NCBI GenBank assembly: GCA_024222395.1
Contig: JAAEPE010000201.1
Coordinates: forward strand, 1 to 64,000
Direction of reading: 5' to 3'
DNA: 64,000 bases
DNA from: Myxococcales bacterium
GTDB taxonomy: Bacteria > Myxococcota_A > Polyangia > Haliangiales > Haliangiaceae
Shown one piece after another: positions 38,651 to 48,717 of the stretch. Positions within the stretch are counted from its first letter, which is position 1. Each line of letters starts with the position of its first letter. The notes beneath the pieces were generated by a model that was not told the origin of the DNA, searched no databases, and saw only the letters and a list, made by a program, of their open reading frames with translations. The position numbers were made by a program, and so were the translations under genes.

Positions 38651-39597
38651 GACGATGCCCCCGTCGCCTTCGCCGCCAGTTGGTCGGAAAGCCGCTCTTG
38701 GAACTCCCGTGCCGAATGGACGCCCAAGCTCTTGAGAATCTGGTTTCGAGCGGCAACTTCAATAATCGTTGCGATGTTTCGGCCTGGTCTGATGGGAATG
38801 CGAAGAATAGGTAGCTCCTCGCCAAGAAGAGAGTAGTCCTCATCATCAACACCCAGTCGATCGTAGATGTCTTCGTCACTCCACTCGCGTAATTCGATGA
38901 CGAGATGGATTTGATGCTGCTCAAGCACTGATCCGATTCCAAACAGGTCTTTGATATTGATGATGCCGAGACCGCGAATCTCCATGTGGTGCTTGATGAT
39001 TCCAGCCCCTTGCCCAGACAAGAGGTTGGGCCCCAAGCGACGCACGTCCACGATATCATCCGCGACCAAACGATATCCGCGAACGAGCATATCGAGAGCC
39101 GCCTCACTTTTTCCGATCCCGCTCTTGCCCAATAGAAGGACACCAACGCCCAACACCTCGAGCAGTACTCCATGTACAGACTTCTTTGGCGAAAGATGGT
39201 CTTGAAGAAATTGCGTGACGTGAGCAATCAGCTCGGCGCTGACCAGGGGAGTGGTGAGAAGCGGCACGTGGTCTCGGCCGCACGCCTCGGTGAGCTCGGT
39301 AGGCGGCTCCAAATCCCGGGTAATGATGATGCAAGCTGGGCTCGCACTCATCACTGTCTCTACCGCGAGCATTCTTTGAGCGTCAGTAGCAGCCCTCAGA
39401 AAGTCGATCTCGGTTCCACCGAGAGTCAGAAGCCTGTCAACATCAAGCTGCTCTTCGTAGCCCGTTAGGGCAAGCCCCGGCTTCTGAATCCGAGGAACGC
39501 GAATCGCGCGCTCGAGCCCACCGTTGCCAGCGCGCAAGGATAGCTTGAGGCTATCTCCCACACCATCAATCAGCTCTTGGATGAGGATTCTGGGCAC
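38647..39597 (-). CDS. hprK: HPr kinase/phosphorylase
   Basis: A 316-aa enzyme that phosphorylates or dephosphorylates HPr on Ser. Walker A GKSGIGKSE lies at residues 157-165, with the preceding VHGVLLEV segment (His142) and the downstream RGLGIINIKDLFG signature loop. It adjoins ptsN and overlaps rapZ. Its target Ser50 is intact in the ptsH of the same operon. Confidence 0.95.
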   Translation of the reverse strand: MPRILIQELIDGVGDSLKLSLRAGNGGLERAIRVPRIQKPGLALTGYEEQLDVDRLLTLGGTEIDFLRAATDAQRMLAVETVMSASPACIIITRDLEPPTELTEACGRDHVPLLTTPLVSAELIAHVTQFLQDHLSPKKSVHGVLLEVLGVGVLLLGKSGIGKSEAALDMLVRGYRLVADDIVDVRRLGPNLLSGQGAGIIKHHMEIRGLGIINIKDLFGIGSVLEQHQIHLVIELREWSDEDIYDRLGVDDEDYSLLGEELPILRIPIRPGRNIATIIEVAARNQILKSLGVHSAREFQERLSDQLAAKATGASS

Positions 39598-40058
39598 TAG
39601 TACTTGGAATCCTCTTGAGACAACGCGTCGAACATCTCGTCGGCGCCGGGCGCCTCCAGAAGCCTTCTCAGAAACTCCTTATCCTTGAAGACGCGGCTGA
39701 TACGGGCCAGCGCCTTGAGGTGAGCCCCGGTGGAATTCTCCGGGGCCACCATGACTATGAAGATGTGCGTGGGCTTGCCATCCATGGAGTCGAAATCGAC
39801 CCCATCACGGGCCCGCCCAATGCACGCGCGAATTTGCTCGAGGTCGGGCAGCTTGCCGTGAGGAATCGCCACCCCTTCACCGATCGCAGTCGAGGCAAGT
39901 GCCTCGCGATCGCTGAGCACCCTGACAAGCCGATCGTTGTCGATGCCCTCGTGGCCATTCGCGAGAAATTCCGCCAACTCTTCGATGATCTCGAACTTGC
40001 TTGTGGCGGTCAGCTTCGGGATGACCATCTCGCGCTGGATTAGCTCAACGATACGCAC
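39597..40058 (-). CDS. ptsN: Nitrogen-regulatory PTS EIIA protein
   Basis: A 153-aa EIIA-Ntr/fructose-type EIIA domain. Its phospho-acceptor His67 is in GEGVAIPHGKL, and the ALARISRVFKDKEFLRRLLEA segment is typical. It would receive phosphate from HPr and act as a regulator (of transport, kinases or metabolism) rather than in sugar uptake. Lies 9 bp after hpf. Confidence 0.94.
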   Translation of the reverse strand: MRIVELIQREMVIPKLTATSKFEIIEELAEFLANGHEGIDNDRLVRVLSDREALASTAIGEGVAIPHGKLPDLEQIRACIGRARDGVDFDSMDGKPTHIFIVMVAPENSTGAHLKALARISRVFKDKEFLRRLLEAPGADEMFDALSQEDSKY

Positions 40059-40067
40059 GGGTCGACA

Positions 40068-40622
40068 CTAGTGCTTTGCGACGCCGGCTTCGATGAGCCC
40101 AAACTCATCTCCCTCACGCCGGTATAGAACGCTAAGTTGTCCATTGTCGTCGTTCAAGAAGACAAAGAAGTCCTTGTGCAACAGATTGATCTGCATGATG
40201 GCATCCGTAACCGTCATTGGGTCCGCGTGAATTTGCTCGCGCTTCACCAGAGCAGAAGCTGGCTCTGTCGTGTCCTCTGCGGGCTCCGTAACAACAGAGT
40301 GTGTGACCGGCATGCGACCGCCATCACGTCCCTTGTGGTTGCGCAGCTTGTCTTTGTACTTGCGAACCTGACGCTCAATCTTCGCAGCCACCAAGTCGAT
40401 CGAAGAGTACATATTCTCCGTAGTCTCGTGACCGGCAACTTGAAAGCCGTTGTGAAGCTTGAGGGTGACGTCCACTCGATGGCGCAAAGGAGAGGCGCTT
40501 AGGACCACGTTGCATGAGATGGGGTCGGGGAAATATTTCTTGATACGCTGAAGGCGCTCTTCCGTGTAGTTCTTCAGAGCTTCGGTGGCATCCATGTGCC
40601 GGAATGTCAGAGAGAATTGCAT
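40068..40622 (-). CDS. hpf: Ribosome hibernation-promoting factor, long form
   Basis: A 184-aa protein with the HPF/RaiA ribosome-binding domain (residues 1-100; FRHMDATEALKNYTEERL) joined to the C-terminal dimerisation domain (about 125-184; LLHKDFFVFLNDDNGQLSVL). Long-form HPF makes 100S ribosome dimers in stationary phase. It lies 94 bp after rpoN, in the order known in many Proteobacteria. Confidence 0.95.
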   Translation of the reverse strand: MQFSLTFRHMDATEALKNYTEERLQRIKKYFPDPISCNVVLSASPLRHRVDVTLKLHNGFQVAGHETTENMYSSIDLVAAKIERQVRKYKDKLRNHKGRDGGRMPVTHSVVTEPAEDTTEPASALVKREQIHADPMTVTDAIMQINLLHKDFFVFLNDDNGQLSVLYRREGDEFGLIEAGVAKH

Positions 40623-40716
40623 GTTCTTCCTTGAAGATGTCTCGTCGGTCGGGCGAACTCCCTGCGACAGATGCGTCGTGAACCGTTGATTGATCTCGTG
40701 CTTCCTAGAAAAGTTG

Positions 40717-42201
40717 CTAGAAAACTTGTTTGCGTTTTGATGAGCTTAGGATACCCAACTGCTCGCGATACTTGGCAACTGTGCGGCGGGCAATATCAAT
40801 GCTGCCCTCTTTGAGTTGCATAACGATCTTCTGATCCGAGAGCGGTTTCTTGGGGTCTTCGCCGGCAATGATGTGCTTGATTTTGCTTCTGACTGCTTGT
40901 GAAGCCAAATCGTCGCCGTTGGTCCGAGAAATTCCCGAATTGAAGAAGTACTTGAGCTCAAAGATGCCCTGGGGCGTATGCAGGTACTTGTTTGTGGTAA
41001 CACGCGAAATCGTCGACTCGTGCATCCCAATGTCTTCGGCCACGTCGCGAAGAATCAGTGGTTTAAGATGGGCAACGCCCTTGTCGAAGAACTCCTTCTG
41101 AAACTTCAAGATCGACTCTGTCACCTTGATGATGGTTCGCTGCCTCTGATGAATCGAGCGAATAAGCCACTGCGCTGAACGCAGCTTGTCCTGGATGTAG
41201 TTCTTGGCGTTTGCCGAACCATCCATCGCGCTTCGATAAAAGTTTGAAATCTTGAGCTTGGGGAGGCCATCGTCATTGGGAACGACGAAGTACTTATCGC
41301 CAACCTTGTGAATGTAGACGTCCGGCGTGATGTAGTGCGGATCGTCCGACGAATACTGCCGTCCGGGCCGTGGATCGAACTCCATCAGAACCTTGACGGC
41401 CTCATAGATCTCCTCAACTGGCTCCTTCAGATCGCGGGCAATGGCCTGGTAGTTCTTCTTCTCCAGATTGCCCATGTGAGAGCGAATCATCTTGACGAGG
41501 AGGTCGTCATCCTGACCGTAGTGCACGGCTTGAATAAACATGCACTCCTCCAGGCTGCGGGCCCCTACTCCCACGGGATCAAAGGCCTGAATCCTCTCAA
41601 GAACGATCTCTGCTGCCTCGAGAGTACACTCGGCCTCTGCTGCCAGGTCCTCCAGAGGTGGATCCTTGACGTAGCCATCCCGGTCGATGTTGCCAAGAAG
41701 CAGCTCCCCGATTTGCTTCTGCTCTTCGTCAAGATCCGACATGCGAAGCTGCCACATCAAATGCTCTTCGAGGGACTCGGTCTTGGTGAGGGTCTGCTCT
41801 AGTGAGGGAAGGTCATCATCGCCTGGGCGAACACCAGATCCCGGGCTCGCACCCGATTGATAGGTATCCAAGTAGTTTTCCCAGTCGATTTCGTTGGCTG
41901 GGGCGTTCTCCGTGGGGGCCTCAACCTCGCCGGCTTGGGCTTCCTGAGCTTCCGAGGGAGCTGGCGCCTCCGCAACAGGAGGGTCCGCGGCGGTGCTCTG
42001 GATCTCCTGGATCTCCTTTTCTGGGTTGGTGCTTCCCAGCTCGATATCGTCCTCGAGCACTGGGTTCTCCAGCATTTCCTCTCGCACCAGCTCCACAAGT
42101 TCGACCCGGGACAGTTGCAACAGCTTGATGGCTTGCTGCAGCTGCGGAGTCATCACCAGCTGTTGGCTCAGCTTGAGACTCTGTCTCATCTCCATTCCCA
42201 T
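40717..42201 (-). CDS. rpoN: RNA polymerase sigma-54 factor
   Basis: A 494-aa sigma-54. Region I is Gln/Leu-rich (LKLSQQLVMTPQLQQAIKLL). An acidic region II follows (residues 45-115), then the core-binding part, and the RpoN box ARRTVAKYREQLGI near the C-terminus. The start at 42201 (MGMEMRQSLKLSQQ) has AAGGGGAA seven bases upstream; a longer frame is less likely. It heads rpoN-hpf-ptsN-hprK-rapZ-ptsH-ptsI. lptB, often upstream of rpoN in other Proteobacteria, is absent; pyrG is there instead. Confidence 0.97.
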   Translation of the reverse strand: MGMEMRQSLKLSQQLVMTPQLQQAIKLLQLSRVELVELVREEMLENPVLEDDIELGSTNPEKEIQEIQSTAADPPVAEAPAPSEAQEAQAGEVEAPTENAPANEIDWENYLDTYQSGASPGSGVRPGDDDLPSLEQTLTKTESLEEHLMWQLRMSDLDEEQKQIGELLLGNIDRDGYVKDPPLEDLAAEAECTLEAAEIVLERIQAFDPVGVGARSLEECMFIQAVHYGQDDDLLVKMIRSHMGNLEKKNYQAIARDLKEPVEEIYEAVKVLMEFDPRPGRQYSSDDPHYITPDVYIHKVGDKYFVVPNDDGLPKLKISNFYRSAMDGSANAKNYIQDKLRSAQWLIRSIHQRQRTIIKVTESILKFQKEFFDKGVAHLKPLILRDVAEDIGMHESTISRVTTNKYLHTPQGIFELKYFFNSGISRTNGDDLASQAVRSKIKHIIAGEDPKKPLSDQKIVMQLKEGSIDIARRTVAKYREQLGILSSSKRKQVF

Positions 42202-42407
42202 ACGAAATTCCCCTTTGTTCTCTTTAGGATAGGAGCCGGAATGCACCTATTAGAAGGATCAAATGATAGCCCTGGTAGGTCTCAATGTAAACCCGCCGTA
42301 GCGAGTAGTGGCCCGGGAATTGCTTTCGCACATGCGCTTGGCTCTGAGTGTGCAGACATAGCATCACTTGGCCGCACATGTGTTCGCGTTCTTGCCCTTC
42401 CGGGCGG

Positions 42408-44060
<1,653 letters not shown>

Positions 44061-44176
44061 TTATGGGAGGCTACTCTACGGTAGGTGCCATAGCTCGTCA
44101 ATGGCACACTGCCCCACTTCGCTCGCGAATTCTGTGGTGGAGCGCGCTCGTCACTCGGACGCGATCCCCGTCGGTG

Positions 44177-45718
44177 CTAGCGGCCCCGCCAAGTCGGCAA
44201 TGGTGCTCGCCAGGCTGAAGTCGAGCGTTCGGCCGGGCCCGCATGCGTCTCAAGAGAGCGGGGCCCATTCACGTGGTCGCGGAGCGCTGCCATGGCGATA
44301 CCGGCATCGAGCTCAGGACCTTCGGCGTTGGCAGGTTCTGTGAGCCCCTGGTCCCTACCGATAATTCCGGTATCGTATTCGCCGGCCACGAAGCCCGGGT
44401 GGCTGAGAATGCGTTGATGAAAAGCAATGTTGGTATCGATGCCTACGACTCTATACTCGGCTAGAGCGCGCTTCATGCGGGACATTGCCTGCGCTCGCGT
44501 GTCCCCCCAGGTAATGAGCTTTGAGATCAAAGGATCGTAGTACATCGATATCTCCACACCCTCGTATGCGCAGGAATCATCCCGGACGTAGGGACCAGCA
44601 GGAGTACGAAGCGTAGTGATCGTCCCAGGCGAGGGCATGAATTTATCCGGATCTTCGGCATAGATACGACACTCTAGGGCAGCACCACGGCGACGAGCAT
44701 TGATCTCTTCTTGGGAGAGCGGAAGCTTCTTGCCCTCGGCGACAGCAACTTGCCATGCCACGAGGTCGAGTCCGTAGACCATCTCAGTGACCGGGTGCTC
44801 CACCTGCAGACGTGTATTCATCTCCAGGAAGTAGTACTCACCGCTAGTCGTGAGCAGGAACTCGACCGTGCCGGCTCCTACATAGTTGCAACACCTAGCG
44901 GCCTCAATAGCCGAGTCTCCCATGCGCTGTCGCAATTCTTCTGAGACTGCCGGTGACGGAGATTCCTCCACAACTTTTTGGTGACGACGTTGCACCGAGC
45001 AATCGCGTTCCCCAAGGTGAACGACATTGCCATGCTGATCCGCGAATACCTGAATCTCCACGTGCCTGGGGCCGATGATGGCCTTCTCGACAAATACGGT
45101 GTCGTCACCAAATGAGCTGAGAGCCTCACGCTTCGCACCGCCGAAGCCCGCTTCGAAATCCACCTCGTCCTCGACAAGACGCATCCCCTTGCCGCCACCG
45201 CCGGCGGCAGCCTTGATGAGCACTGGAAAGCCGGTTCTGTTGGCGGCCTCTAGGGCGCTGCCGACGTCATCAAAGCCGTTGCCTCCAGGGCCGCTCTCGC
45301 CGGGCACTACAGGCAACCCCGCTTCGATAATGACCTTGCGAGCTTCCGTCTTCGATCCCATGAGACGCATCGCAGGAGCCGGGGGCCCGATCAAAGTGAT
45401 TCCCTCGGCTTCGAGACGCTCAGCAAAGACATCGTTCTCAGAAAGAAATCCATAGCCTGGATGCACGGCATCGGCTCCGGACTCTTTGCACGCCGCGATT
45501 ATCTTGTCGATGACGAGATAACTCTCAGCGGCAATAGCCGGCCCAATGGGAAGAGCCATATCCGCCAGCAGCACGTGAGCCGCCTTGCGATCAACGTCGC
45601 TGTAAACAGCGACACTCTCGATGCCAAGCTCGCGCAAAGTGCGAATCACTCGAATGGCGATTTCGCCACGATTGGCGATGAGTACGCGACGGATAGGGCG
45701 TTCGGTGGGAGCAGCCAT
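44177..45718 (-). CDS. accC: Biotin carboxylase subunit of an acyl-CoA carboxylase
   Basis: 513 aa. RVLIANRGEIAIRVIRT opens the biotin-carboxylase N domain. The ATP-grasp part shows KAAAGGGGKGMRLV and EMNTRLQVEHPVTE. It carboxylates biotin on BCCP with ATP and bicarbonate. No accB/BCCP or carboxyltransferase gene is nearby, so it could serve acetyl-CoA or propionyl-CoA carboxylase. It has about 40 C-terminal residues (AGPAERSTSAWRAPLP) beyond the usual end, of low-complexity character. Confidence 0.92.
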   Translation of the reverse strand: MAAPTERPIRRVLIANRGEIAIRVIRTLRELGIESVAVYSDVDRKAAHVLLADMALPIGPAIAAESYLVIDKIIAACKESGADAVHPGYGFLSENDVFAERLEAEGITLIGPPAPAMRLMGSKTEARKVIIEAGLPVVPGESGPGGNGFDDVGSALEAANRTGFPVLIKAAAGGGGKGMRLVEDEVDFEAGFGGAKREALSSFGDDTVFVEKAIIGPRHVEIQVFADQHGNVVHLGERDCSVQRRHQKVVEESPSPAVSEELRQRMGDSAIEAARCCNYVGAGTVEFLLTTSGEYYFLEMNTRLQVEHPVTEMVYGLDLVAWQVAVAEGKKLPLSQEEINARRRGAALECRIYAEDPDKFMPSPGTITTLRTPAGPYVRDDSCAYEGVEISMYYDPLISKLITWGDTRAQAMSRMKRALAEYRVVGIDTNIAFHQRILSHPGFVAGEYDTGIIGRDQGLTEPANAEGPELDAGIAMAALRDHVNGPRSLETHAGPAERSTSAWRAPLPTWRGR

Positions 45719-46486
45719 GGGCCGACTCTACAACCTGGGCGCTGCCTGGGATAGGCCCGACATGCGCAGACTCAGACTCGTCGTCCCATCTATGCCCGCT
45801 GGGCCTGGCAGCAGAGAAATAGCACCTGGCGGTGGCGAGCAAGGCCGCCGTGGCAACTCCGCCCAACGATCTGCGAGTGCGAAGCGCCGAGGCAATTGGC
45901 GAGCGAACAGAACTCTCTAGTCGTAATCCCTACTTATTCTGAGAATGCCGCACCTCGCATCGAAAGCGGGATCGAGGATTTGAAGATGTTGGCGTTGGAG
46001 CTTTGCGAAGTCGACATGTTAGGGCCCGTTGAAGACCGACGCACTCCACACCATCGCAATTGCCATGGATGTGATCGCAATTAGGGGCCAGAAACCGTAG
46101 AGGAAAGCGACCACGCCATCTCGCCCGGCCGAAACGCGCTCGTATGTCACGCCGGAAGGTGGAGCAAGGCTGGGTTTCCATGGCCCAGCGTCCCAGGACA
46201 GCGGATGCCTGCGGAGTACCACCCGTGCTTCGGGAATCCGTCCCGCCCTTCTCCCAGTTCCATTGCTCCTTGCGCCCACCATCTTCCATAAGTGTGGGGC
46301 ATCGCGGGCAGAGATGCTCAGACGTGGATCACATTAGGTCGAGATCCACGAGTCTTTAGGCACTTAGCGATCTATCTCGCTTTTTTTGCGCACAGTTTCG
46401 CCTGAAGCCGGCCACACTGAGCAACCATCGCCTCCGCAAAGCAAAAGCCCCTCATTTCGGTCGTCTCGGTCCTCGCCGGCACGCTG
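45719..46486. other. Long gene-poor region
   Basis: About 770 bp holding the accC promoter side and a possible small membrane protein (46019-46282). A frame at 45896 reads SLVVIPTYSENAAPRI, resembling the start of a family-2 glycosyltransferase, but then loses any likeness; it may be a fragment. No RNA gene or repeat was recognised. Confidence 0.35.
46019..46282 (-). CDS. Possible small membrane protein
   Basis: An 87-aa ORF with one clear hydrophobic segment near the C-terminus (FLYGFWPLIAITSMAIAMVW) preceded by Arg-rich residues, as in a single-pass membrane protein. The N-terminal half is of low quality, and the ribosome-binding site is too close to the start. It is the best gene candidate in this stretch but may be spurious. 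Confidence 0.3.
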   Translation of the reverse strand: MVGARSNGTGRRAGRIPEARVVLRRHPLSWDAGPWKPSLAPPSGVTYERVSAGRDGVVAFLYGFWPLIAITSMAIAMVWSASVFNGP

Positions 46487-47821
46487 ATGGCGAGCGCCTG
46501 TCTAGCGCCCGATGTGAGCCTTGGAGAAGACGCGCCAGGCGTGTTTCGCGAGGTCGTCAAGACGCCGACCCAACTCCGCAACCAGGTGGACCTACTCTTC
46601 GTGGTCGACAACACCGAGAATATGGCTGAGCGCCAGGAAGAGCTGGGGCGCCTCTTCGGAGACATGTTGTACAACCTGGCTCTTGGCAACGGATTGCCCG
46701 ACCTGCACATTGGCGTCGTCTCCACCGACATGGGAGTGGGCCCACATAGCAATGCGGTGAGCCAATGCAGTGCAGGGGGAGATGGCGGCATGCTCATGCC
46801 ACCACGGGCCCGCGCCTGTGCCGATACGGCTGATGCGTTTCTCTCCTACGGTCCCGACGATAGGGGCAGTCGGATAGCGAATTTCGATGGCGACCTAGCA
46901 GGCGCCTTTGCTTGTATGAGCAATCTTGGCCAAACCGGGTGCGACTACGAGCAACCCCTGGAGGCGATGCGCTCCTCCCTCTTTTGGGCGAAGGCTGAAG
47001 GCACAGGCTTTGTCCGACCAGACTCAGTCTTGGGCATCGTTGTGCTCACCAACGAAGACGACTGTTCGGCATTTAACTCTGAGCTTTTCAATCCTAGCGC
47101 ACCGGGCCTCAGCGGAGGCTCGCCCAATTTCCGCTGCTTCCAGACCGGTGTCCTATGTGATGGAGATGATGTCTACCAAGCGGGCTCGCGAGATGGCTGC
47201 CGCCCTCAACCAAACTCAGATTTTGTTACCTCGGTTGGAGACTACGTGGAGTTCTTAGAAGAGCTCAAACCCAACCCTGCAGATCGAGTCGTTACGGCAA
47301 TCGTCGGCGATCCAGGACAAGTTGCCATCGATCGCGACGAGAAGAACATGGAATTGGAACTAATGGTCGCTTGCCAAGATGAGCGTGGCGCAGCAGCCTA
47401 TCCAGGCATTCGACTAGACGCCTTTGCGGAGGCATTCGCGAACACCGGTCAAACAACCTCGCTCTGCGACTCTGGAATCGCGGGTGGTCTGCGAGGCATG
47501 GTGAGGAACCTGCGCAAGAGTTTGGGAACTACATGCCTCGAGGGCGAGGTGCTCGATGTCGATCTAGACAGAGTCGGCCGCCAACTCGACTGTCGAGTGT
47601 TTGAGCAAGACGTCCTCGTAGAGCAGACACGTCGGATGTGCGTCGAGTGTGACAACCCAGGCAATCTCGACGCCTCAAGTGTACTGCCCTGCTACAGCAT
47701 CCAGACTGGTGGAGAAGCCTGCGGAGACTTTCACACTCAACTCGCCCTACAAATCCACGGCAGAAAAGAACTCCCTGCCCCAGGTACCCAGCTGATTGCC
47801 GAATGCCGCGTTAGCGAGTAG
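46487..47821 (+). CDS. Exported vWA-like lipoprotein
   Basis: 444 aa from ATG 46487. A von Willebrand A-like domain starts NQVDLLFVVDNTENM, where the MIDAS DxSxS is altered to DNTEN. Cys pairs are spread along the body. Read upstream in frame, codons from 46424 add KQKPLISVVSVLAGTL before MASACLAPD, a convincing lipoprotein signal, but the only in-frame starts there are non-canonical (ATC 46427, ATT 46454) before a stop at 46418. Either a rare start codon or an upstream frameshift (a T run lies near 46380) is implied. Similar Cys-rich vWA lipoproteins are common in Myxococcota. Confidence 0.8.
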   Translation: MASACLAPDVSLGEDAPGVFREVVKTPTQLRNQVDLLFVVDNTENMAERQEELGRLFGDMLYNLALGNGLPDLHIGVVSTDMGVGPHSNAVSQCSAGGDGGMLMPPRARACADTADAFLSYGPDDRGSRIANFDGDLAGAFACMSNLGQTGCDYEQPLEAMRSSLFWAKAEGTGFVRPDSVLGIVVLTNEDDCSAFNSELFNPSAPGLSGGSPNFRCFQTGVLCDGDDVYQAGSRDGCRPQPNSDFVTSVGDYVEFLEELKPNPADRVVTAIVGDPGQVAIDRDEKNMELELMVACQDERGAAAYPGIRLDAFAEAFANTGQTTSLCDSGIAGGLRGMVRNLRKSLGTTCLEGEVLDVDLDRVGRQLDCRVFEQDVLVEQTRRMCVECDNPGNLDASSVLPCYSIQTGGEACGDFHTQLALQIHGRKELPAPGTQLIAECRVSE

Positions 47822-47850
47822 ATGCACAAGTCGTTTCGCGGCACGAGGTG

Positions 47851-48013
47851 CTAGACCGCCGAGCGTAAACTAATGATCGGTCTGATGGTCCTGCTTTCCC
47901 GATTGCAGCGTTGCTCATTTCGTCATTTGCCCCGGCGAAATCCTCATTCGCGCCTTGCACTCGAAGAATCAGAACTCACCATCCTCGGTCATTCTTTTCG
48001 CTCGACGGTCTAG
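47851..48013 (-). mobile_element. MITE copy 3 (163 bp, inverted orientation)
   Basis: Reverse orientation to the other copies: starts CTAGACCGCCGAGCG on the plus strand and ends CGCTCGACGGTCTAG. It differs from the consensus at about three positions, one a single-base insertion. The right CTAG again provides the minus-strand gene's TAG (48010-48012), this time from the opposite element end. It lies 29 bp after the vWA gene. Confidence 0.9.
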
Positions 48014-48717
48014 CGAAGTCGCATCTTCAACTCATCGGATTCCGTGGGAGCCGCGTGAATAGTCTGGCCGAGTCGAGGCTTTGCCCTGGACGTTCTCTTG
48101 CGTTTGAGATTATTGGTGATCTTCCGCGAGAAGTACCCACCAGTATACGCGTCGAGCAGACCAGTGAGTTCCTCCAGGCGCAATCGCCCTGAGAGCCGTG
48201 ACGCGAGTGTCTTGGGAGGATTGAGCAGCATCTCGATCTGCAGACGACGACGCACGTAGTAGAGCGCCGTCACCTCTCGCTGCAATCCGTCTTGGATTCC
48301 GATGAGGGACATGACGTCGAGTTCCTCTGCATTGAAAACAAGCCGGTCGAGGCTCCAACTGGCACTGGCGGAGAATCCCATGAAATCGGCCTTCTGCTCT
48401 TCGAATCTTGCGATTCCGACTTCGCGAAATATGATGTCATCGACGGAGCGATTGAAGCTGGATAGCGAGTTTGTAAAGCCGATGGAGAGCCCCGGAATGA
48501 GAGCCTTGGATCGGGTGCGACTTCGAAGGGACGCGATCTTGCTTGGACTCACGTTGTAGTACTTGATGGCCGCCACCTGCACTTCGCGAATTTTGGGCTC
48601 GTGCTCGAACTTTTTGAGCACTTCATCGACTTCACGATCGGCGTAGGCGGGTGCGACAAAGAGAGAGCCAACAGCGGCCAGAGTGACGGAGATGAACAGG
48701 GCTCTTGCTTGCATCAT
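48010..48717 (-). CDS. Exported protein, unknown, paired with the BNR protein
   Basis: 235 aa with a signal peptide (ALFISVTLAAVGSLFVAPAYA). The mature part has helical character, then FTNSLSSFNRSVDDIIFREV and a C-terminal basic tail. No family recognised. ATG 48717 overlaps the preceding gene's stop (ATGA), so the two are coupled and probably act together at the outer membrane or periplasm. The TAG stop belongs to MITE copy 3. Confidence 0.72.
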   Translation of the reverse strand: MMQARALFISVTLAAVGSLFVAPAYADREVDEVLKKFEHEPKIREVQVAAIKYYNVSPSKIASLRSRTRSKALIPGLSIGFTNSLSSFNRSVDDIIFREVGIARFEEQKADFMGFSASASWSLDRLVFNAEELDVMSLIGIQDGLQREVTALYYVRRRLQIEMLLNPPKTLASRLSGRLRLEELTGLLDAYTGGYFSRKITNNLKRKRTSRAKPRLGQTIHAAPTESDELKMRLR

